Below, piece after piece: positions 36,101 to 49,541 of a stretch of DNA of 64,000 nucleotides. Source of the stretch: Rapana venosa (taxonomy: Eukaryota > Mollusca > Gastropoda > Neogastropoda > Muricidae). Under the pieces are notes generated by a model, which had not been told where the DNA came from, did not search any database, and saw only the letters and a program-made list of their open reading frames with translations. The stretch is taken from the NCBI GenBank assembly GCA_028751875.1, contig CM054155.1, forward strand, positions 11,179,649-11,243,648. The letters are read 5' to 3'. The position numbers and the translations under genes were made by a program. The first letter of the stretch is position 1. Each line of letters starts with the position of its first letter.

Positions 36101-39100
36101 CATAATGGTGATTGAAGCATTGCCTTTTATGATAGGCCTACTGCAGCAAGACACTTTTAATCATAACAAAAAATTACGTCAATTAAAACTGCCTTTGAAA
36201 AGATAATCAGAAGAGAGAAAATATGTAATTTATATTGAAATAGTGCTCACAGGACATGTGCACACAACAACCACAAATATGTAAATTTGAAAGAAATAAA
36301 CATCTCTAGAATCTTCATCTTTATGTGTTCAAAAAGCATATGTTAAAAAATGCTAAGATTAATATCTAGCCACAGATAATAAGGCTCAAAACCTAAACAG
36401 TGACAAATAGTTTTACTGGTTATAATGCCCAACACACAGAATTTAAGTATGTTGTATATATAGGATCCAACTTTATGGTAATCAAACAGTTTCACATGTG
36501 ATCAACATTTGTATTTTGTTTTTAAACATAATAAGCCTAGCATATGAAAACCAAGCTTTGGATAGCAGCTTTCACTTTTTTAATTTTTTTTTATATAATT
36601 CAGTAATATTGTTACACCTTTCAGTAAATAGGCTAACTTTAATCGCAATGCACAATTATATTAAACAAATATAACAATGCATAAATTTACTTATTATATA
36701 TCATTCAGATTCTTTTACTTTGTGTCTATTAACTGCATTTGTTACCTTCTCTATCATAGTAGCTTTTTTCTCTACATAATTTGCCAAGGACAACTCTCTT
36801 GTTTGCATGGCTCTTTTAGCATGCACTATATAACTTTCGTGTAACACGTGGGACCTCAATTTACATCGTCATCCTAACGGACTAGCACACAGACCACCAC
36901 TTATGGTCTAGTGAATGGGTAAAAGTTTTAGGAGTCCAACAGGATACACGCACCCCACTTTCTAGACATATATGCCTTACCTCTTTGACCACTAATCACA
37001 AACTATATATATATATATAAATATATATTATATGTTTGTTTAATTTGTGCATAGAGGTTTATTTAAATTAGTATAATGTTTGGCTTTATTTACATTACTT
37101 AGTTTTTAATTATGCTATAGAGGGTAAGGCATTTTCTGGAAAGTCCCTATAACTTTTAATAAAGCTTTGGTGATAGTTTAGTGAAAGTGCACTTTTCATA
37201 ATTAAAAAGTGTCAATCACACTCACATGAAATATTTATAATGCATATGGCCATTAAACTTGGCTGCCATTGAAAGATGATAAAACAAAATAAAAGAGGAA
37301 TAAAGTATGCTCAAAATAATGTTGCCCAAAAAACCTCAACATCTAATGCAGCAATAGAAGAAATATACACATCTGAACACATGAGTCTCGGCGCGTTATG
37401 TTTGGGGAAGCAGTTAAGAAGATGCAGGGGGATAATAAGGTTTTATCCATTAAGTAGTCTCAGCTAGATAATACCCAAACATTGTGCGTGATGCCGACAC
37501 TTAAGTGCTGGCACTTGCGCTTCGTGCACACACACACACACACCACACACAGTACACACACACCCACACCTTCATCATTGTTCTATGATGCCTTTTTTCT
37601 TTAAAGTCTTATATGTGCGGCAATTTGTCCATTAATTTTTTGAATATTGTAATTTGCCATCAACTTCTAATGGCTGCTAGTATATTTTGAATGTTTGTCT
37701 TCAAACTGTTCAATACTACTTACTATATTTAATTCACACACACACTATACACTTTGTCAGTTTTGTTGAAATGTAACAAATTTGTCATCACTATTATAAC
37801 TTGAAAGTTTTGTCAGCAAACCATTAAATTAGGTACTTTATTACATAGTTCAACTAACCTGCACATGGCACACACACACACACACGACACACACAACACA
37901 CACACACACACATGCAGATTTTGTTTTCAATTTGTAATAAATGTATTTCAGCACTTATCTAATGCTAGTATAACTTGAATGTTTGTCACTTAAATGTCAG
38001 CAAACCACTGAATAGGTACTTACATAGTTCACACACACACACACACAACACTCACACACACACACACACAGACACACACACACACACACCACACACACGA
38101 CACACATTAACCTCAAAATTTTTAAAAAAAATACACATTTTCCTCAGAAATTAAAAAACAAATACACACACATTCCACCACACTCACATCACAGTATATA
38201 TAATATAAATGGCTCACTCATGTGTGTGAGGTGAACACCACATTACACTTCCACACAATCAAACGTCATGATATATAAAATAAATGCTTACACATAAGTG
38301 TGAGTAAAGTGTATAAAAACAAAAGTGCATACATATGTTAATACACACAATTTTATTATTATATTAAGAAATAGTAGAGGCCACCTTAGCCTATAATCTT
38401 CCCATTATTATGGAAAATGATTTGATAAAATTCAAGCAAACCAATTTTAAAAAGCACACAAGACAAAATTTGGGCTAAGAAATGAATCTTTCATGATCCA
38501 CATAAAACATTTTTTTGTGTGAGGACAAAGGGGCCCCTATGCCTATTGGCTTTGAGCTGACAGATTAATTGGCTCCTGATAAGCTTTTGTCAGAAATCAT
38601 AAATGGTGATTGAAGCATTGCCTTTTAGAATTAGGCCTACTTTGCATCAAGACACTTTTATCATGCACAAAAATTAATGTCAATAAAACCATATCTATCT
38701 GGTGCTGTCCCATAGACTGACGACCGGGGGCGAACCCTCAAAGACTCAACAACCGATTCCCTCCATTCCTCTTCTATTACTGCCTTTCTCAGGGCTATTT
38801 AGTTGAGTTCTAGGCCTGTCCGATTCGCTGATGTTATCCTCCCAGCTCTTCCTTGGTCTGCTCATCTTCTTCCTCCTTGACAGTGCCTTGGTAAAACAGT
38901 CGTTGCAAGGACCTTTTGGTCTTGTGACATGCCCATACCATTTAAGTTTACGCTTTTTCACGATCGTTAAGTTCATCATAGGTCCAATGGTTTTGCTCGG
39001 ATTCGTTATGACACGCCTTTCGTTGCGTATTGGTCTTTGTACAGGAGATGCAAGGAGTCTCCGAACGTCATCTCATCTCCACCGCCTGACTCTTCCCTCC

Positions 39101-41632
39101 AAATCTGGCAGTCAGGGTCCAAGAATCACGGGCATACAAGAAAATAGGATATGACCAAGGGAGCCGCATTAGTCTGATTTGGAGATAAGTGAATATTTTT
39201 ATCTCACCAGATGGTGTTTAGTTTTTGACAGTTCTGTGATATTGAGTCTGTGCAGTCCTTCATACTACCTGGCTTGGATCCCTGGTCCCCGATACAATGG
39301 CTCCCAAGGTACTTGAAGCTTGAACTGTTTTCCAGCTTCCTGGTCATGAACCCTGAATCAGTGCTAATGCCCGTTGGTATTATTAGTCATCCGTTTGTCT
39401 TCTCTGCACTGATTTCCATGCCGTAGTTTTGGAGGCCTTATCAAGTGTTCTGTTAGTCTGGCAAGCTCTTTTTCTGATCCTGCTATTTCATCAATGTCTC
39501 TGCGAAGCGGAGGTTTGCTGATCGTTCTGCCACCAATGCTGACTGAACCTTCATGAGTTCCAGTGCATCAGCGATGACTCTCTCAAGAAGATGTGAAAAG
39601 AGTAAATGAGAGTAGACAGCCTGCCTTGACTCCAACTGTTTGTTCGAAACCATTCCCATTGTTGTTGTTGTAGTACACTGCACTGGTGGTCTTGCTGTAC
39701 AGCTGTTTGATGACTGATCTGGTTTTGCGATTGAATGCTTGCGTACAAAAACATGGTTGCCCACAAAGCTGCAACCACACTCAGTTCAAATGCCATCTAA
39801 AAGTCATAAATACGTGGTACGGTCTTGTTGATGTTGAAGGTACCACTCACATAGTATTCTTAAAACTTCATTTGGAAAATAATCAGAGAAAAATATGTAA
39901 TTTTATATTGTAATATCTCACAAACCATTTGACACACAAATCCCAATAATGTAAAATGCTTGTAAGATAATAAACAACTTCAAGAATCTTCATGCTTGAT
40001 GTTTCAGAAAGCATATTTTTTAAAAATGCTTAAAATAAACTCCATATCCTAAACATTGTCAAATGCTTTTAGGTTTACTGGTTATAATGCCAACACACAG
40101 AATTTTAAGTATGTATATATAAAGTCAACTTATGGATAATCTAAACAGTTTCACATGTGATCAAAAAAATTTTTGATAATAAGCCTAACAGATGAAAACA
40201 AGCTTTGGATAACAGCTTTCACTTAAAAAAAATTTTTTTTATAATTCAGTAATATTTGTTACACTTTCAGTAATAGGCTAACTTTAATCAATGCACAATC
40301 ATATTAACAAATATAACAATGCATATATTTACTTATTTATATCACGTCAGATTTCTCTGCATGAAATTTGGGCTGGAGAGCAGTTGCCACAGAGCGGCGC
40401 CACCCTTTTTCTGTCTGTAACTATTTGTTTTCTATCAGAGTGGCTTTTTCCCCCACATAATTTTGCCAGGGACAGCTCTTTTGTTGCCATTAGCTCTTCT
40501 ACATGTACTAGAATAAACTTTCGGTACAGACAATTGACCCTCTCAATTTATCATCTCACCAAAAGACTAGTTCCCAAACGACCACTCATGATCTAGTGGA
40601 TGGGGAAAATCTTTTAGGTCCAAACGATACTAACCACTGCACACACTTTTTAGACAGATGTATTACCTTTTAACCACTGATCCACATACTTACATATATA
40701 TATATATATATATGTTTGTTTATTTGTGCATATAGTCTGTTGAATTTATCATGTTTTGGACTTTATTTTATATTAACTTAGTTTTATTAAAGCTATAAGG
40801 TAGCATTTCTGAAAGTTCCTTAAACTTTAAATCTAAACCTTTGGTGATAATTTTATGGTGAGGCAACTTTTCATATTAACAAGTGTCAATCACACTCACA
40901 TATAATTTATATGCTTATGGCCATTACAAACATGGCTGCCATTGAAGATGATAATAACAAATAAAAGAGGAATAAAGATGCGCAAAATAAATGTTCTCAA
41001 AAAACCTTAACATATATCACAAGAGAAGAAAACACATCTGATCTAATGAGTCTGTGCACCTTATGTTTGGGGAGCTGTGATAAGAAGGATGCAGGAGGGA
41101 TAATAAAGGTTTTATTCATTAAGTAAGCTTAGCTAGATAATACCCCAAACATTGCCCGTACTCTTTAGTGGCTGCAACAATGTGGGCCGCGATGCACACA
41201 CACACACACAGTTCACACCCACACACTTCATCATAGTTCTATGATGCCTTTTCTTTAAGTCTATTTTGTATTTGTCAATTAAGATGAATTTTGTAATTTG
41301 CCATCACTACAAACGGCTGCTAGTAAAATTTGAATGTTTTGTCATCAACTGTTCAATACTACTTACCTAGTTAATTCCACACACACACTTACACTTTCAG
41401 TTTTTGTTGATATTGTAACAAAATATGTCATCACTATTATAACTTGAAAGTTTGTCACAAACCATTAAGTAGGTACTTACATAGTTCACTAACCCGCACG
41501 TGCACACACACACACACACATTGTCAGTTTTTGTTTCATGTTGTAATAAATGTATTTCATCACTTCTAATGCTAGTATAACTTGAATGTTTGTCACTTAA
41601 ACACAGCAACCACTGAATAGGTACTTACATAG

Positions 41633-41677
<45 letters not shown>

Positions 41678-41680
41678 TAT
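33145..41680. repeat. Array of about three 2.48-kb units, copy 1
   Basis: Units start at about 33145, 35625 and 38103 (spacing about 2480). The unit-start words are cacattatc-c-caaatt, then caccacactcaaa, cacagtatataat and ctcatgtgtgtgagt. Each unit then carries ttggctcc-tgataagct, ataatcagagaaaaatatgt, gatttctctgcatgaaa, gccagggacaactctcttgt and gataataccccaa, and ends in CA repeats. The third unit is interrupted by a reverse-transcriptase fragment (38691-39860). The gatttctctgcatgaaa...caactctcttgttgc segment also occurs alone at 42350-42540 and is SINE-like. The nature of the whole unit is unknown to me. Confidence 0.85.
38691..39860 (-). pseudogene. Dead non-LTR reverse transcriptase fragment, copy 1
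   Basis: On the minus strand the broken frames include the region before the catalytic box (TVGVKAGCLLS, corresponding to the usual GVRQGCLLSP), ANLRFAETLMK (corresponding to LRFADD; the second aspartate is lost), KYLGSHC, and the C-terminal KKRKLKWYGHVTR and RPRKSWEDNI. Multiple frameshifts make it inactive. It interrupts the third 2.48-kb unit, possibly with a short taaaac duplication. Confidence 0.82.
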
Positions 41681-44575
41681 CACAGTTATATGATGGTTTG
41701 TTGGGGTTTGTTGTTTTTTTTGGTTGTTGTTGTGTTTGGTTGGTTTGTTGGGGGGTTTTTTTGGGGGGGAAAGTCTTACTTATGGCAATTGTCCAATTTT
41801 ATATTCCATTTGAGTTCATATTGTAATTTGTCTTCACTACTAATGCTAGTATAACTTGAATGTTTGTCATCAAAGCACTGAATAGCTACTTGCATCTACA
41901 GTTCATTAACTGGTGTTTCATACTTGATGTGGCCAATATGCATTGCATGCCTTGTGATTTGTGTGTTGCAGAAAGAAAATCTTGTCACAGAGACAAGAAA
42001 GCTTACCTGCATCCTACTTTCATCCCGCCATGTTTCAGCGACCTAACATTTAATTGTGGTAGCTTTATATGTTAGTAGGTGAGTTCATTTGTTTACAGGT
42101 TACATTCCTTATAGCATTGTTTAAAGTTTGATTTGTGTATGGTAATTTTAGATTAATGTCTACATATAGAATATAAGAATAAATCTATGCACTGTGTAAA
42201 AAGGTATAGCCAGTCAGCTTGTGATAGATAGGCTTGAAGTTACACAATCATCTTTCATTATGTGCTGCCGAAGTATATTTATTGTATTTCTAACTTTTTT
42301 CTTCTGGTTTATTTTTGCTTGGAGCTATGTGTAAAATTCATATACCACTTCTCTGCATGAAATTTGGGCTGCTCTTGCCGGGGAGAGTACGTCTGGAAAA
42401 GAGCAACGCCACCCTTTTTTTCTTTTTCTGTCATATGTCTTGTATTTCCCTATCAGTGTGGCTTTTTTCTATATAATTTTGCCAAGGACAACTCTCTTGT
42501 TGCTGCGGGGTCTTTTACATGTGCTAAATGTACTTTGCACACTAGGCAAAAGATTTTCTTGACCTAATCAATGATATCACTAAAGATTCTGTTGTTTTAT
42601 ATTATTATTTATATGGTATAAATGTCAAGTGTTTTACTGTGAAATCACAGAATCATATTTTACCATATCTGTGTCAGGTCTTTTTTTGTGTGAGAGTTTT
42701 TGTGAACATAAGAAAAGTATGATATAAATTATACTAGTTTATAAAACCCAAAAAATAATCAATATTTCACTACCCTGCTCCTATTTTTTTGTAACACAAG
42801 AGTGTATTTGTAATGCAATGTGTGTGTGTGGGGGGGGGGGGGGGTTAGAATTTTTGTTTCCTTTCACTCCTTGCTGTTAACGATTTATCTATAGAATGTT
42901 TCTGTTAAACGTTGCAAGTAAGTCAAGTCATCATTGTTGGAGGTAATACTATTTATGGTTTTGTTTTTAAAAAGGCACATTTGAACAAAACTTGTTCAGG
43001 AATTAATGTAATGAACAGGGCTTTTATATGCTGTGAATGAAATTTTTTTTTTTTCAATTGGAAAAAAGCAACCTTTCTTTTTTTATGTATTAGAATATCT
43101 ATCTACTATCTGTATCTAACTATCTATCTATCATTATGAAATATATATATATATATATATAAATATATAATATATAGCCTTTCTTTTCATCTATAGTTAG
43201 AAATAAAGTGTTTTAATTGTTTTGATTAACTCTCATTGGTTGAAAAATAATGTTGGTTTTTTTTGTTTTGTTTTTATTCTAAAGCATGAATGTAATTTAT
43301 TTGAACAACCATCAGATATGCATGGCTTATGCAGAAAATTGTCATGCTTGCATTGATCAGCTAACTAAGCCAGTCTTTAGATTGTAGGGAAAAAATTGTG
43401 CAGGACCTTTATTTAGTGAAAAGCTCTCTTCAAGAGAATGATTGTTTGTTGCTGGATATGCAATAACAGATTTAGAAAATTCATGCCTCAGAAGACACAT
43501 ACATGTATTATGTCATTATGTGCATGTATTTGTGTTCACTTGTGAATTACGGGTGCGGGATTTTACGATCTCCCAGGTCAACTTTAAGTCCAGACCTGCC
43601 AGTGCCTTAATTTCCTTTGTGTTATATATAATATACACACATAGAAGGTCAAGTATGCACATCAAAGATCCCATTATGATGGTTCATGTCACTGTTCAGA
43701 GGGTTACGGAAACATGAACATACCCAGCATACATCCAGAATCCCGGTAATTGGAAAGAGGCTACCTTCATTGTGGGCAGAAACGGTTACAAGTATATAAT
43801 TATATGCAACATCTGACCATTGGTGAACTTTGGAGTTCGAGCTGAGGAACTTTTTTAAAAAAAGAAGAAGAAGAAGAAGAAATAAAATAAAAAACAACTT
43901 TACAAGAAGAAGAAGAAGAAATAAAAAAACAAACAACTTTACATTTACCCTAGGATAGAAAAATCTCTTGTCAATGCTCCCTCCTTACATTCATGTTTTA
44001 TGACATGCCTTAGGAGACACAGAGGTTAAAACTCCCCCTTTTAGCGTCTATATGGTTCGGTAATAAAGCATGGCAATACATACAGTGTATACAGAAGTGA
44101 CTGAACTAGCATATCACCTCAAATAGGACTTCACTTCATGGTCAAAGTGTTGATGACGTAGTGACTCATGAATATGCTCCACAAGTGTGAGTCAGTGGTG
44201 TTTTAAGATAAGGAACGAATATGTGAGATTGCATGTTCCCCCTGTCAGCAAATTGACACATTTATTATCATTCAAGTGACACTCATTTACATGCATGCAG
44301 CCACAAACACACAGCATATGTAACACACACATGCCCCCCCTCCCCCCCCACTCCCCACACACACACAGACACACACAGTCCACACACACAGTCACACACA
44401 CACACACACCACTATAATGCAGTTACGCATATTGATGACCTGTTGAAACCTGCAACACATCTCATTCACTACAGTGAGGAAACCATAAACCATATTATGA
44501 AGAAGCTTGTCCCAAAATGTTTTGTGTTTAGAGTCCACATTTTCTTCATCGTCAAGCAATCTTCTGTGGTTGCAG
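41681..44575. other. Copy 1: AT-rich sequence with SINE pieces
   Basis: G/T-rich noise (41690-41775), a SINE-like piece (42350-42540), a G run (42830-42845), ATCT and AT microsatellites (43095-43175), the SINE body at 43540-43800, GAA repeats (43862-43920) and CA repeats with C runs (44325-44410). No gene is seen before the exon at 44576. Confidence 0.65.
43540..43800 (+). repeat. SINE body, copy 1 (duplicated at 59937-60197)
   Basis: The same body as the 6429-7078 SINE: ggattttacgatctcccagg, cctgccagtgccttaatttc, gtatgcacatcaaagatccc, gaggctaccttcattgtggg. The tRNA-like head and the tail are not visible here. Confidence 0.75.
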
Positions 44576-44715
44576 GTTAGCTAATAGCAACGCCCGCAGT
44601 CATGGTATGATGTTAGTCAATAGAAAAACTAGTTACAAAACGGGGTGCCTGCAGCGGATTACGCCCGACGAAAACCTCAACGACAATCCGTCATGGAGTG
44701 GTCAACAAAAACTGG
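44576..44715 (+). CDS. NALCN: Probable NALCN N-terminal coding exon, copy 1, with apparent one-base deletions
   Basis: This is an exon-like block with acceptor gtggttgcag and donor gtgagt. From the ATG-ATG at 44607 it reads M-L-V-N-R-K-T-S-Y-K ... T-P-D-E-N-L-N-D-N. NALCN proteins begin M-L-x-R-K-x-S ... G-P-(D/E)-E-S-L-(N/S)-(D/E)-N at the same spacing. After the N-D-N the frame slips. GAG-TGG (E-W) and then AAC-AAA-AAC-TGG (N-K-N-W) appear, which fit the family's W-V-N-K-x-W if one G is missing from a GGG and one base is missing before CCGTCATG. No other channel family I know has this start. The strand is opposite to the other NALCN exons. It could be a pseudo-exon, but deletions in G and C runs look like sequencing error. 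Confidence 0.6.
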
Positions 44716-44745
44716 GTGAGTGCTTTGGCTTAGCTTTGTTTGTTT

Positions 44746-45193
44746 GTTTGATTGATTGATTGATTGATGATTGAAAGAAGGAGAACTGAGTTAGGAGATC
44801 TGCAAGGAAGAGACAGACAGAACAGACAGACTGATTGATTGATTGATTGAATTTGATTGAATGATTGATTGAAAAGAAAGAACTGATGTTGAGAATCTGC
44901 AAGGAGAGAGACAGACAGAGACAGACAGACAGACGATTGATTGATTGATTGATTGGATGATTGATTATTGATTGGATTGAATGATTGTATTGATTGTTGA
45001 TTGATTGATTGAAAGCGAAGGAGAACTGAGGATGAGTGATATCTGCAAGGAACAGACAGAAGACACAGACAGACAGACTGATGATTGATTGACTAGAGAT
45101 TGATAATCATTATTCAACAAGGTCACGGATGAATATTGAAAAACTTTTTTCATCCCGGCCCTTGCGCTCAGAAGGACTATCCTTCAGAGAGAG

Positions 45194-45250
<57 letters not shown>

Positions 45251-45338
45251 GAGAAGAGAGAGCGAGAGAGAGACTATTGCAATTCTCTGTTGTCTGGTCT
45301 GCCAGCATTATCTACCACTCCCTTCAACATATACATAC
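44746..45338. repeat. Spacer between the two 15.8-kb copies: GATT/GACAGACA minisatellite and GA tract
   Basis: Units of about 100 bp combine gattgattgattgattga, aaggagaactgagttagg and agatctgcaaggaagagac with GACAGACA runs. Then come aaggtcacggatgaatattg and a (GA)n tract (45183-45275). A damaged version of the same order lies before copy 1 at 26890-27850, so the duplicated unit really includes this spacer. Confidence 0.8.
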
Positions 45339-46025
45339 TCGAAGCTCGACTACGTTCCTCAGAAGAAAAAATCGGAGCACATTACCCCCCTCCTCGATCT
45401 CTCCCACGGCTGCCTGTGCTACAGAGAAGTAGAATATAAGTCAGTACCCTCTGTTACAAAATGTCTCCACATAACTGCAACCCTCCTACCTCTGTGAAGT
45501 CTTAACCTGTACACTCCTTCACCGTTTCCCTCCGCTCTGCTGCAGATACTTGTGCCTACAAACCTAGAATCAACCAATCATACTGATGGCCGCCGCTCTT
45601 TCTCTATTACGGTTCCATCAACTCTGGAATAGCTCCCTCTCTCTCTCTTCGCCAGAAGCCTAGCTATGACACTTTTTATATCAGCCTCAAGACATTTTAT
45701 TTCAAACTTAAGATTTCCCCCTCCTGACTCATATCAGACACTATCCCACCAACCACTAACCCATGTCCTATCACCCTGCTATAATGACCTGGGTCGTGTG
45801 TGTGTGTGCTGTTGAAAAACATTTGACTATTGCAATTTATTTCATAATTTTGTCTGCAGCGACCATGTATGTAATAGTCTGTTTTGAACTATTGGTTATT
45901 TGTCATTGGTTGTATGACTGTGTAATATTAGGTCGAAATGCATGCGCTTTTGATTTGTCTCTTGCAAATAATAGCGCTATTATAAAGTTTCCATTTATTA
46001 TAATTATATATTATTATTATTATAG
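45271..46025 (+). mobile_element. L2/CR1-like LINE 3' end, copy 2
   Basis: A cleaner copy of 28875-29628. The start reads agactattgcaattctctg (D-Y-C-N-S-L), and the rest is identical from 45339 onward. Confidence 0.75.
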
Positions 46026-46595
46026 ACAGACAGACCAGACAGCAACAAATTATTCTTGAAATTTTGCCCTCATCAGAAAAATAAATCAGTATATATAATA
46101 TATAGTATAATATATATATAAATATATAATCATATATTTATTTAATATTCGATCGCGCACGGATGTTGTGTGTACATAGTTATGTGATACCAAAAAAAAA
46201 AAAAAAAAAAAAATAATAAAGGGGGGGTACACGAAACAAGCAAAAATACACCAATTCTTTTTAATAAACAAAACAGAGAGGGAGAAATAAAGCCAAAAAT
46301 AAAGCTCACACAAAGATCTAATAACATGAATGCTGTCAGGAAAACAACAGATTTTGTCCTGGAAACTTACTGCCTTACTACAAATCAGTGACAGGCTACA
46401 TGATCATTCATTATACGACATTCATTGGAGTTCAGCCCTGTACAGCCTGCAGTCCTCCCTAACCGCTCAGAACGACCTGCCCACACCTGTGGAGTTTTGG
46501 TGTTGGTTTTCTTGTATCTATACCCAACGGAGCTGACCCATTTAGAAACTGCGCTATCAACCAACCATAGCCGGTTTGGCTGTTTTGCTGTTGAT

Positions 46596-46650
<55 letters not shown>

Positions 46651-47935
46651 TTGGGGGTTTTTTTTTTGTTTTTTTTTTTTTGTTGTCGTTGGTGTAAAAG
46701 AAAGCAGTGTTCAATCAAAGGGAAACAAAAACTGGTGCTGTTTACATCAACCATTTCCCTTGAAAAGGAGGGGTCCTCCTCTTTACCGGGAAAAAGTGAT
46801 CAGCTATAATCTTTTTCTTTCTTTTTTAATTAAGAAGAAGAAAAAAAGAAAAGTAAGGGCAACCTATTTCACTATCGGATGAAAAACGTTTCCAAAAAAA
46901 CAGGTGCCACCACAAACGGAAGCTGACAAATTAGTCAGTCAAAATTACAAACTTTATGATCACAAAACTGATTCTCGAACTGATGAACAGTAATTGTACT
47001 ATAACATTAATCCCGATCCATTTCTTTGTCGATTGGTTGTACATACTAACACCTTGTCATTGCAAGCAACTGAGGTGACCCATTTTTGAGTGTTGTTGTA
47101 TTTTTCTTAAGCATTCACTGACTTTTTAAAAAAATCAAAATACAAGAAAAACATGTAGGCATACACATATGGGACAAAAAATATCAAAAAAGAACAAAAT
47201 AAACTTTTAAACTGATGTATGAATATGTTTTGGTATTTGTCAGATGTTATCATGTTGCAAGACAATGTTATCTGAAATGGGCAAAATTAATAGCGTTCAC
47301 AGACTAGCAAATGTAGACATCGTAAACGCAGTTATACATGTTCAATTGATGGGTAATACTTAAAACCTGATAAACATTATGAAACACTGAGCAAATGATA
47401 TCTTTGCAGACAAGAACAAAAAGAACTTTATCGTTTTATTATGTGTGCATGATGGACATAGTAAAGCATTTCAATAGCCTAAATAATTTGAATTGAAAAC
47501 GTTTGAGAAACCTATATCCATTCATTTATTTTTATTTATTTATTTATTCTTTTAATTTCGATGATAATGAAAATTAATAAGCACTCATGTGCTTTGTTTA
47601 CATCAGTCCCCGTTGTACGCAGTGATGTAAATTTTGTCATGCGTTCCCACCGGCACACAATGGCCAAAACTCTTCCAAAAAGACGGAATGAGTTTCAATG
47701 TGTGCCAGGATGATCTGCGGGCGGTCGCACACGGGACTTTTAGTTTATAGTCTCATCCAACAAAGAGAGAGGAGAGAGAGGAGAGAGAGAGAGAGAGAGA
47801 AGAGAGAAGAGAGAGAGAAGAGAGACAGACAGACAGACAGAGCAGACAGACAGACAGACAGACAGACAGAGGGGGGGGGGGGGATAAAATGATGAATGAA
47901 TGATCTTTTATATTTTCAAGGACAGATAGAAGAGA

Positions 47936-47966
<31 letters not shown>

Positions 47967-48685
47967 GATAGAGAGAGAGGAGAGAGAGAGAGATCATATG
48001 TCAATAAGGCTACAAGAAGAATGTGTCCAACCTCGTTCAAAAACCACAAAAGTATCCATGTGAGAAAGAACTCGGCTGTCTGAGAAGTATAAGAGAAATG
48101 ATAGACATATAGTCTTTTAGTTAAAAGACAAGGCACTGAATCCTTACTAAAAACAAATTGTTTATCTAGCTTGCGATGGAAACTGAAACTGTTTTAAAGA
48201 CAAAAAATCAATAGTTTGGCATGTCACTTTGTATAAGTGGCATAGTTAACTTTGATCATATCTTGACATGCAGCATGCTAAAAAGTTGCATACCTGTTCT
48301 TACTTAATCATCGTCTTTGGTTGATATTCACGATCTTTACTGAATATATATCTTTTTTCAAATCGCTATTACAAAGTCCATTTGTTTCATTGTTATGATT
48401 ATTATGGACTCTAAAGACAAACTATCCATCTGTGGGACATACATTTCTGTGGTTATATTTAAAATAACTGTTTTATTGTGACTGGTAAATTCAGATAGAA
48501 ATTGTGATTTTACTGTTACTGTACTTAGGAGTTACTTTAGAATTTAAATCTCCTACTTGTTTAGTGTAGATTTTGTAAATTAACCCCCTACCCAACTCCC
48601 AGACATCTCCCATTTACCGATGGCCTCTCTATTGAAGAGATGTAAAATGAATATCGAACACCACACACACACACACACACCACAA

Positions 48686-48866
48686 CGGTCTTTTAAGCGG
48701 GCCGCCGTGCCTAAACACCTCCCAGTGATCACTTTCGCACGCCCCGCACATGCCTAGGCTTAGGAAATCTCAGCATCAGGAACCCAACCGCGCAAGCGCG
48801 CCTGAGGCATAAATTATTAATGACGACATCCCCATTCGATGGCTGCCAAATGGCGGCGAAGCTAAG
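48686..48866 (+). promoter_or_regulatory. Putative CpG-rich promoter and first exon, copy 2
   Basis: Identical to 32289-32469 at +16397; ATG at 48850, donor at 48867. Confidence 0.4.
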
Positions 48867-49541
48867 GTAAGGGACACGAGCATCCAGACCATAAACATCG
48901 CCAGCTAGGCCCTCTGATGTAAACTCAGGTGTTTTTGGCCTGATTGCATAGATCTGTGACCTTGTTTTATCCTAACTGGTACCGATGCTCAGTTCTACAT
49001 TGTCAGTGACAATACTTCTCTATGTTCTGTGCCTTTTTTTGGTTTGATTTGGACTGAAAAATCTATCCTCTGTTTTCCAGGAAAGACACAATAAAACTAA
49101 CCATAAACCACTTAATGTTACCTGAGTAAGATACAACCATCATTTAGTTTTCAAACATTTTGACACTATCTTTGGCATCTGATTGTACATTACCAGTCAG
49201 TTGATAGCAATTATAACCATTTTATGTGTGCCACAGGGCTACCGAGTGGAGTTGCGGAGGTGGGGGGGGAGGGGGGGGGGGGGGGTGTTTACAGTGGTAT
49301 CATTATCTCCCCTTGTGTCTGGATAGTCTAGATCTACTGTTTTTTCTCTCGAAGTTTTTTGATGTTGGTTACACACTTCTAAGTGTTAACAAACAGTCAT
49401 GATTCAACAAATACATGCGCAAGATTAATATGGAATTACCCATAAAATGTCATATCAGCTTGACAAAATGTGTAATAAATGAGGTATTGTGTAATACATC
49501 AATTACTGTGTGATAATCGTCACACACACACACACACACAC

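Larger units (their letters stand above)
28942..44745 (+). repeat. 15.8-kb direct duplication, copy 1
   Basis: This segment recurs at 45339-61141 with a constant offset of 16397. From 28942 to about 40060 I find no difference by eye. After that, short indel-rich patches alternate with identical blocks, and the offset wanders between 16396 and 16403. Left limit: tcgaagctcgactacg; right limit: tagctttgtttgttt. It contains the LINE end, repeat family 1, the putative promoter, the 2.48-kb array and the NALCN-like exon. Confidence 0.95.
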
